Below, piece after piece: positions 57,801 to 64,000 of a stretch of DNA of 64,000 nt. Both the position numbers and the translations under genes were made by a program. The stretch is taken from assembly GCA_963942565.1 (NCBI GenBank), contig OZ012687.1, positions 6,874,665-6,938,664 on the forward strand, in the 5' to 3' direction. Each line of letters begins with the position of its first letter. The stretch's first letter is position 1. The DNA comes from Maea johnstoni (taxonomy: Eukaryota; Annelida; Polychaeta; Spionida; Magelonidae). The notes beneath the pieces were generated by a model that worked only from the letters and a program-made list of their open reading frames with translations, ran no database searches and was not told where the DNA came from.

Positions 57801-59038
57801 TCAGCAGTAAAGACGAACTTTCACTACAAGATGGATTCATCTTTAAAGGTGAACGAGTCGTTATACCAGAGTCGCTGAGAGGTATCATGAAAGAGAAAAT
57901 TCACAGTTCTCACCTGGGCATAGAAGGATGTCTACGAAGAGCTCGCGAATGCATCTATTGGCCAAACATGACAAGTGACATGAGGCAGTATATCTCCTCC
58001 TGCGAAACATGCAGAAAATATGAAACGAGTCAAGGCAAAGAGACCTTGATGAGCCATGAAGTCCCAGACAGAATGTGGCAAAAAGTTGGAACTGACCTGT
58101 TCCAAATGGATGACAAAGATTTCCTTTTGACTGTAGACTACTACAGCAACTTCTGGGAAATTGATCGACTAGAAGACACCAGATCAGCAACAGTGATCAG
58201 AAAACTGAAAAATCACTTTTCTAGATATGGCATTCCAGAACAATTGGTCAGTGACAACGGACCTCAATTCTCTTCAGAAAAATTCGAGAACTTTGCTAAA
58301 ACCTATGATTTTGAACACCTGACCAGCAGTCCAGGTTACCCACAATCCAACGGCAAGGCAGAATCTGGCGTTAAAGTAGCAAAACAACTTTTGAAAAAAG
58401 CCAAGGATTCTGGAAGAGATCAATATCTGGCTATTCTTGACTACCGAAATACACCTACACAAGGAGTCAATAGCAGTCCTGCTCAACGCATGTTAAACCG
58501 ACGCACCAGGACTCTACTACCAACTGCTGCTAGTCTACTGGAACCTCGTCACGTGGATATCAAATCTGAAAGATCCAAACTGAAAACCCGTCAGGATAAA
58601 CAGGCTACCTACTACAACAGGTCAGCAAAGGATCTACCACCCCTCTGTGAAGGTGATGTGGTAAGAATGAAACCATTTAAGCTTGGAGAGAAAAAATGGA
58701 ACAAAGGAGTCATTCAACATCGCCTTGACGAACGCTCCTATGAAGTAGAAACCGATGATGGTACTTACAGACGCAACAGAGTGCATTTGAAGAAATCTAA
58801 TGAAGGCTCATCAACAACCGATCGAGAAATCAGAATGCAACCTATGAATGTTGAGCCCACTAAACTCAACAATAAGCCTGAGGATACTACTTCAAATACC
58901 TCGGTCTTGCAGTCACCAAAGAAATCAGCGGTGAGCAACACTGAAGTGAAAATGGAAGCACCAACTCCACGGAGATCTCAACGTGTGTCTAAACCACCTT
59001 CACGATTTGGTGATTTCATTGTTAACACAAAGAAGTGA
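54890..59038 (+). CDS. gag-pol polyprotein of the Ty3-type element
   Basis: One open frame of up to 1382 codons; the first ATG is at 54965. In order, by codon from 54890: a gag region with a retrotransposon-gag style helix-rich core (about 50-230), a double CCHC-type zinc knuckle (CKFCG near 257, CLKCKRKNHFAKKC near 277), an aspartic protease (FQVDCGATVNILP near 350), reverse transcriptase (LPFGIC, then IADDIIVYG near 637), RNase H (DVECDASERGLGAVL near 787), an HHCC integrase zinc finger (near 1000-1045), and an integrase DDE core (GTDLF, SDNGPQFSS, GKAESG, near 1066-1155). It is a typical Metaviridae polyprotein, treated here as an old virus-like element. Confidence 0.95.
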   Translation: MYSRASDKDIPLGNKTLDFVPKPLEMADAGEVAAEAAGEHQNTLPPGITMQMQGIAPPKPLDLSSASTIDNWKTWKQMWENYSIVAGINRQPEHFKIALFLHSIGPDALKVYNTFVYTEAENRDDIKIIIKKFDDFIIGESNEIYERYLFNKRSQESTESIENYTTVLRTMAKSCNFCDCLHDQLIRDRMVLGVRDQQTRKKLLQERNLTLQRCIDICKSAEITSSQLKSMSGQAEEIHKINFSKKKTDGGSREIDCKFCGLRHQKIKEKCPAWGKVCLKCKRKNHFAKKCTKKGTSRKSVNAVTNDDEYSDDSEVELIQTVETVGQIITSENKKSIFAEMEIGANPVRFQVDCGATVNILPKKYVGSNKIEKTSKVLQMWNRNKLKPEGTCRLIVKNRKTKKKYSVEFIVVKESLTPLIGASAAQQMKLITVNTDHFKQVNILTDSQMEEDKNDIFKRYADVFDGGLGRLPGKAHLQVDPTVAPVIAPLRRTAVSLKPKLKQELERLQKMEVIQEVDEPTDWVSQFVTRTKKSGDLRICIDPGQLDKALKREHYQLPIIEEVLPELAQAKVFSKLDLASGYWHIELDEESSLLTTFNTRFGRYKWRRLPFGICVSSEIFQKRLHQALEGLDGVLCIADDIIVYGKGETLEDANRNHDQSLQNLLQRCRDKGIKLNKEKTELRKSEICFIGHRATKDGLGPDPSKIEAIKNLPKPTDVTGVRRFSGFVNYLAKFLPNLSDVMEPIRQLTRSDVEWHWDDPQETAFQKVKELVMKAPVLAYYDPSQELDVECDASERGLGAVLTQNGKPVAYASRALTDTETRYAQIEKEMLAIVYALEKFHQYTYGRRVTVYSDHQPLETIIQKPLCRAPRRLQRMLLRTHNYDIQVRYKKGTKMFTSDMLSRAYLPLELNGQTEFERVNMVKFLPIREERLNQIREATQQDETMQLLKDVILHGWPESKVKVHTLLTPYFSSKDELSLQDGFIFKGERVVIPESLRGIMKEKIHSSHLGIEGCLRRARECIYWPNMTSDMRQYISSCETCRKYETSQGKETLMSHEVPDRMWQKVGTDLFQMDDKDFLLTVDYYSNFWEIDRLEDTRSATVIRKLKNHFSRYGIPEQLVSDNGPQFSSEKFENFAKTYDFEHLTSSPGYPQSNGKAESGVKVAKQLLKKAKDSGRDQYLAILDYRNTPTQGVNSSPAQRMLNRRTRTLLPTAASLLEPRHVDIKSERSKLKTRQDKQATYYNRSAKDLPPLCEGDVVRMKPFKLGEKKWNKGVIQHRLDERSYEVETDDGTYRRNRVHLKKSNEGSSTTDREIRMQPMNVEPTKLNNKPEDTTSNTSVLQSPKKSAVSNTEVKMEAPTPRRSQRVSKPPSRFGDFIVNTKK

Positions 59039-59537
59039 TTCACAAAATGAAGAAAGAACTTTTCATTTCCAGAAAAAAAGAAGAAAAGAAATGAATCACC
59101 AAATATAGTTAGAAAACACGACGCGAAGTCTGTGTTTATGGAGTGACGTGCTAGTAACCTCTCCTCCAATTGATAGATTAGAAAAAATGACAAAACTGTG
59201 TTTCTACAAGCTCACCCAAGAACATTACTGTATATGACTACCAGAAACTAGACAGAAAAGCAAGCAAGAACTGTTTATGAACTCTAACAAGAACTTTATA
59301 CATGAACTTATGATAACCACAAAGTTATTAGAATTTCTAACCTAACTGAACTGAATATCTAAGGAAAATGAACATTTATAATTTCCAATCAGAGTTAAAG
59401 AATCATTATTCATAGAAATAAGAATTCGAGGCTTATAAACTATATCACTGGTAAATGCAAGCAAAGTTTATTAATCATGTTACTGATGCACTACAGTAAA
59501 TTCTATAAGGTAGACTACTTTCATAAAAGAGGAAGGA

Positions 59538-59727
59538 TGTTACAATATCATATAATGAACACTCCCTTAAACTTAAATAATAAAGCCTCCCTTATTATAC
59601 TGTATCACCGAGCATGCGTATGCTCCCTCTCTCTGATCTGCTACAATAAAGCTAAGTCACACTACAAAGTGTCTGAGTGTATTATTCTACATGCTGAGGC
59701 CTAGAGAGCAGCCCCGAGCATGTAACA
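59538..59727 (+). repeat. right LTR
   Basis: 190 bp, colinear with the left LTR and about 99% identical to it. The CATGT target duplication follows directly. Confidence 0.95.
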
Positions 59728-60762
59728 CATGTATTTTGAATTTGGCTATATAGTACATGATATCCCCTGGGCTAACCTCCCCAGATTTTAGGGATAAGAA
59801 TGTGCTCAATTATGAACAAAAGGAAATCCTTTCTATCATTTTGTATTCAGATTTCAAACACAATTCCATCAGGACTTAGTTTCCAGTTTCTACGGAAAAT
59901 GACGTGTCTGTGCTGCTAGGATCATAACAAAATCTGAATCAAAATATTAAAAAAAAATCTAGAAAAGATTTTGATGATCCACTGTTAGCCACCAAAGGTT
60001 TGAAGATTGATGGGGCGTTGTGGATATTTAGACTTGGGGGCGATTAGTCATGTGACCATTATAGCATCGGTCCTTCCTCCAACAACCCCCCCCCCCCCCC
60101 CCCTCACTGTCCCCCAACACGCAACGCATTTCGATTTGAAATGAAACAACCCTAGTTTTCTGTACGTGATGATGACATACACACTGATACACTCTCACGT
60201 GTGCGCCAAACAGGGATTTCGTTAACCAGTTGACGTGTTGGGCATACGCATTATTTTATATATTTGGAAGTTTACTGAAGGCAAAGAATATCCTGAATTT
60301 GTCGTTCCTGTCAGGTAAACACTTCCTTTAAAATATGTTCATGAAATGCTTTTCTTGACAAATTAGGTGTTACACTCCATATGCCACTGGAGTAGGATAG
60401 ATAATGAGAAGTACCTTCAGCAAGTAAATAGGGTGTATGTTTGTATTAACCCTTCAATGACGGCATGTCATAACTGTTGTACATTATAATAATATGAAAA
60501 GCTGACATATACGCCACTGCGCGTGATGTAGTTTAATTTTTATTGTATTTGAATATTATTTGTATCTTGCTATTGTTATATTTAATGTAAGTGATGTATG
60601 TTTCATATTCATGATATGGTCAATAAATACTTATACTTATATACTTATAATGGGTTAAGGACTTTGTAACAGTAAATGTTGGTCATGTCTTCTATCGACT
60701 GGTAGCTATAGACTTTGTTAACCCACTTACATCTACATGTAGAGCGGTCACATACGTAAAGG

Positions 60763-60915
60763 ACGGGAGGAATTAGTTTTTACTTCGCTTGCAACAACTT
60801 AATAGTTCATATCGTGACGAGAACCAGGATGAACTTCCAGTCTTTACGAATGGTTCAAATGAGTCTTTCAGTTGCAGCGGTATCATAGCCAGCCATCCGC
60901 AACACCGCACATATG
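60763..60915. repeat. dispersed repeat, copy 2 (pair with 19021-19195)
   Basis: GGAATTAGTTTTTACTTCG, CATATCGTGACGAGA, TTACGAATGGTTCAAATGAG, GTCTTTCAGTTGCA and AACACCGCACAT follow the order seen in copy 1. It appears to lie inside a TTAACCCACTTACATC...GATGCCAACGGGTTAA element (about 60719-61151). Confidence 0.6.
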
Positions 60916-61348
60916 TATAGAGACCAAGCCAACCCGCTTATGAGGATCCAGCACACATACATGATATGGAATATAAGAAATATATATTGATAACAAAGCA
61001 ATATTTATGAAATTGCTGTTGAATCACGAGTGTTATTCCTGTTGAGTTTACCAATAGTTCTTCAAATATCTTTTATGACATACAACTCAATTTAATGAGT
61101 TTCGGTCCAGGTTGCCAGACCACACGTACACTCCAGATGCCAACGGGTTAAGCACACAATCCATGGGGCGTTTTGTGTGCTTGAGTTATTTCCCCTATTC
61201 TTCCACTGTATAGTGTGTTTGCTCGGCTTTTGTATCATGACTTCTTTGCCCGTAATTTATTTATTTCCCAAACACAGAGGGTGGATGTGTGTGCTCTCTT
61301 AGCAGACTAGCCAACGCCTTTCCGTTGGCAACATACTTTCTTTATCTA

Positions 61349-61642
61349 ATCTGAACCCATTTGCAACTGGGATGCATACATGGTCTGTCAAGTTTCAAAC
61401 TTAATTCATAAGTAGAATGCTATTTTGACTGTTCAGCGCTTTTGAACATTTTAATGGAAATAGCGCTCTATAAGTGACAATTTTATTATTATTATTATTT
61501 TTGAAAATATTTGATGAGGGTTTGTGAATTCCAAAAGGAAAATCAAATATCAGTCAAATGTTCTTCAAGATATAAACATGCTATCAAGATTTCAGTTTCA
61601 GTTGTATCAGTCCATATGTAGACCCCAGATGTAAATGGATAG
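61349..61642. mobile_element. family 1-like MITE interrupted by an L2-type LINE tail
   Basis: The ends CTGAACCCATTTGCAACTGGG and CCCAGATGTAAATGGAT form inverted repeats related to the TTAACCCATTC family. The core GAAAATATTTGATGAGGG is split by the LINE tail at 61434-61500. Confidence 0.5.
61434..61500 (+). mobile_element. L2-like LINE 3' tail, very short
   Basis: CAGCGCTTTTGAACATTTTA then ATGGAAATAGCGCTCTATAA and (ATT)n matches the 3' end of the LINE at 32120-32880. Only about 65 bases of the element are present. Confidence 0.75.
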
Positions 61643-61904
61643 AAGCACGAGGGAAAAACTAACATGCCTTGCCAACCATTGACTCAAAAACTGAGGAAGA
61701 TGTGATTTCAGGACTCGGAGACAATTGAAAATTATCGGTTGAAATAAAAATAAAGGTTATTTGTAATAACTTGAACATGTTTTTGGATAAATATCTCAAA
61801 TTAGAATGGACATGTTATGTTAGTAATTAAGGGACTTACTAAATGTGATAATTAAGCAAGTATCAGTGTAGACGTTTCACAATTACCCCACAAGATTAAA
61901 CTAT

Positions 61905-62633
61905 TTATTTCCTAGTGTAAAGAACTAATTTGAAGTACATGTACGTATAGACAGATATATCTACTAGAATTTGCATTCCAAGGTTGTTATTCTGCATGTA
62001 TTGTATAAGCAGCAGTACGCTGAACAATGCTGCAAACATACGTAACTGCATACGGACAGAGAAAACGCAGACCTTGGCCAGGTACCAAGGGTGCGGGATT
62101 TGGCGGATGCTATTTTTAGCACGAGGGAAGTCGTGTTGATATCTGGGAAGACAAACATATTCGGCGGCGTCCTCTTCGCCACACCTGTTCCCACACGTAC
62201 CTAACCTCCCAGGAACCGACACCAACGTCTTGATATCTACAGATATAAGAGTAAGAACGTACACATTTAGTGGATATTTTCTAGAGTATATAGATACTGT
62301 TAAACGCCCTTTGATTGGGCGTAAGGACAGGGGGTTGTTGATGCAAAAGGGTCGCGTCTGACCTGATTTCGAGTCAGCGGGTCTGTTACCTGTATTTAGG
62401 TCATCAAGCAAGGGAAGGGTGGCCCACCATCTTCGCCAGGTTTGGATGGTTACCAGTAGCTGTTCAGACATTGTCATTGATTGGATTTTGCAGTTCGTAG
62501 GGTGATTCCATAAAAGGTAAGTACTCTCTACATACCTATTTGCTTGGATTTCTAAAACATCTAAGCTGAACATTGGTAAATTTGCCATGGCATGTGCTGC
62601 ATCAGCTGAATACAGAAGGCGGAAGCTGTTCAT
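61905..62633 (-). CDS. orphan 242-codon open frame, unrecognised
   Basis: From ATG 62633 the frame stays open for 242 codons, long for non-coding DNA in this window. The product begins MNSFRLLYSADAAHAMANLP and contains TWRRWWATLPLLDDLN, LVSVPGRLGTCGNRCGEEDA and a hydrophobic stretch MFAALFSVLLLIQYM near the C-terminus, which could be a single membrane segment. No family is recognised and no flanking exon is evident. It could be a lineage-specific gene, a piece of a transposon, or chance. Confidence 0.25.
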   Translation of the reverse strand: MNSFRLLYSADAAHAMANLPMFSLDVLEIQANRYVESTYLLWNHPTNCKIQSMTMSEQLLVTIQTWRRWWATLPLLDDLNTGNRPADSKSGQTRPFCINNPLSLRPIKGRLTVSIYSRKYPLNVYVLTLISVDIKTLVSVPGRLGTCGNRCGEEDAAEYVCLPRYQHDFPRAKNSIRQIPHPWYLAKVCVFSVRMQLRMFAALFSVLLLIQYMQNNNLGMQILVDISVYTYMYFKLVLYTRK

Positions 62634-62639
62634 GATGAT

Positions 62640-63580
62640 GATATGATGATAAAGCTTTGGCTAAGGATATGCATGTAGATAGTAGTCAATCTGTTAAGTT
62701 GCAACCCATCCCTAATGACCCTATATGAGATTTACTTAATATTCTACATAATAAATCGATATTTGGAGGAATGTTTGGCAGGAACTTAGGAAGATTTTCT
62801 TATGAAATACTTAAACACTTTTCAATCTTTTGACCTTTCTCAGATATTATTCTATGTTTGGAATTTATGCTCAAAGTTTTCAGACCAAATGTGCACTCCA
62901 GAAAGGCACCAGTTCATACCAAAGTGTAACATCTATCTGGGAAACTTATGAAACATTAGTAATATTAGCTGGTTCAAACGTATGTCAAAAGCAGTGTAGG
63001 TCTGCATGTTTTTCAAGGAGAACTCTAAACATGAATGCAAAGATTAAGTACACTAACTATAGGTCCATGCTATGTTCACGATTACTACTTGTATCTTTCG
63101 GCCACCAAACCTGTTTTACACCCTTCTGTAGATCTCTAAAAAGGTTCGCATTTAATTTTGAGATTAAAGACTCCTGATATATATAACAAGTGAGATTGAG
63201 CAAAACACGATTTACTGCAAAGGTACCCATCAATCAGTATGCATTAATAGGAGCAACATTTGGTATTTATGATAGACATGTATGATGGATTAGTCCTGGG
63301 ACCAAAATATCCTCTGGCTAGGATGAACCGAGCCATGCCTCTGGTTCTACCTGGAATTGATTACGAGCATCTTGTTAATTCCAATTCACACATGAGTTTC
63401 ACAGCTGTTCACATTTTGAGAGATTTTTGTGAGGAAGAACCTCATATGAGGGTAGAAGTATAAAGAAAGGATTTTTTTAGTTTTCATTCTTGTGAAATAA
63501 ATGCATAATTTCATTTCTTGGGGGGGGGGGGGGGTGTTGCATCTTAAATAAAGACAAACATTACAAACATATCATCCTAC
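62640..63580. other. intergenic stretch
   Basis: Two plus-strand open frames (115 and 67 codons, near 62830 and 63260) show no recognised motif. A poly-G run lies near 63521-63534. Confidence 0.35.
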
Positions 63581-64000
63581 AAAAACCCTGAAGTGAGGGT
63601 AGCATGAAGAGTGGAGTTTTCTTGTTTCCAAGAGTACTCTGAAAACCCTGAAGTGAGGGTAGCATGAAGAGTGGAGTTTTCTTGTTTGGGTACTCTGAAA
63701 ACCCTGAAGTGAGGGTAGCATGAAGAGTGCAGTTTTATTGTTTGGGTACTCTGAAAACCCTGAAGTGAGGGTAGCATGAAGAGTGGAGTTTTATTGTTTG
63801 GGTACTCTGAAAACCCTGAAGTGAGGGTAGCATGAAGAGTAGAGTTTTCTTGTTTGGGTACTCTGAAAACCCTGACGTGAGGGTAGCATGAAGAGTGGTG
63901 GAGTTTTCTTGTTTGGGTACTCTGAAAACCCTGAAGTGAGGGTAGCGTGAAGAGTGGAGTTTTCTTGTTTGGGTACTCTGAAAACCCTGAAGTGAGGGTA
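63581..64000. repeat. 56-bp minisatellite, over seven copies, open at right edge
   Basis: The unit AACCCTGAAGTGAGGGTAGC ATGAAGAGTGGAGTTTTCTT GTTTGGGTACTCTGAA repeats with a 56-bp period from about 63640. The first interval is 60 bp, and one copy carries a 3-bp GTG insertion near 63896. The copies are over 90% alike. The array runs off the window. Confidence 0.95.

Larger units (their letters stand above)
54559..59727 (+). mobile_element. Ty3-type (Metaviridae) LTR retrotransposon, looks whole and young
   Basis: Two 190-bp LTRs (TGTTACA...TGTAACA) flank a single long gag-pol frame. The 5-bp target duplication CATGT lies at 54554-54558 and 59728-59732. A primer-binding site TGGTGGCAGCGG follows the left LTR, and a purine-rich tract (AAAAGAGGAAGGA) precedes the right LTR. 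The LTRs are about 99% identical, so the insertion is recent. The domain order protease, reverse transcriptase, RNase H, integrase is that of the Ty3/gypsy group. There is no envelope frame and no chromodomain is recognised. Mag/SURL-like affinity is a guess from the style of the pol sequence. No break is seen by eye. Confidence 0.95.
59733..61900. other. repeat-rich intergenic stretch
   Basis: No gene is supported. It holds a poly-C run (about 60087-60102), a TTAACCCTTCAATGACGGC end at 60450 with a LINE/SINE-like tail (GGTCAATAAATACTTATACT, about 60617-60650) and a closing GGGTTAAG. A dispersed repeat at 60763-60915 and a nested MITE at 61349-61642 follow. Confidence 0.5.

Noticed and set aside
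55477-58486. Several antisense frames of 70-122 codons
   Set aside because: Shadows of the gag-pol frame of the LTR element.
63577-63777. 66-codon minus-strand frame
   Set aside because: Read-through of the 56-bp minisatellite, with repeated peptide blocks and no independent signal.
63581-64000. CRISPR-like regular repeats
   Set aside because: The whole 56-bp unit repeats with no unique spacers, in a eukaryotic context, so it is a minisatellite.

Overview
This window is AT-rich, intron-rich, repeat-laden animal DNA. Small phase-matched exons, canonical GT-AG introns, a classical nuclear tRNA-Asp, a Ty3-type LTR retrotransposon, L2/CR1-like LINE tails and many TTAA-flanked MITEs suggest a marine invertebrate, perhaps a deuterostome such as a hemichordate, amphioxus or echinoderm. 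The species cannot be fixed from the sequence alone.

Two protein-coding genes are supported, arranged head to head. On the minus strand, twelve coding exons between 29366 and 174 encode at least 864 residues of a FAM194-domain protein. It is most like vertebrate C3orf20 (ERICH6/C3orf20 family) and continues beyond the left edge. On the plus strand, four exons (35086-38806) encode a complete 102-residue LSM3, the Sm-like subunit of the LSm2-8 (U6 snRNP) and LSm1-7 (mRNA decay) rings. As I recall, the human C3orf20 and LSM3 loci both lie at 3p25.1, so this linkage may be very old. A tRNA-Asp(GTC) gene lies on the minus strand at 41252-41323.

Layout: 1-130 is a GC-rich palindromic repeat. 174-29366 is the C3orf20-like gene; its introns hold a 30-bp tandem array, a degenerate ~110-bp array, TTAA MITEs, a LINE remnant, a 7.1-kb fold-back element, hairpin elements and a 1.2-kb TTAA element. 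29.4-35.1 kb is the intergenic space, with a truncated L2/CR1-like LINE, a poly-G MITE and a 1.26-kb Harbinger-like element with a CTG target duplication. 35.1-38.9 kb is LSM3, whose third intron holds a TTAA MITE and a pogo-type MITE. 38.9-54.5 kb is gene-poor: long (AT)n and (ATT)n tracts, the tRNA and two neighbouring TTAA-flanked DNA transposons, one of which carries a Kolobok-like THAP domain. 54559-59727 is a young, apparently whole Ty3-type retrotransposon. 59.7-64 kb holds nested repeats, one orphan open frame and a 56-bp minisatellite that runs off the right edge.

The most unusual items are the 7.1-kb fold-back with internal tandem duplications and DR3-type AGGTCA pairs ending 25 nt from a splice donor, the THAP-only Kolobok-like element, the wide spread of TTAA-flanked MITE families, and a triple in-frame TAGCAGCAG splice acceptor in the FAM194 gene.
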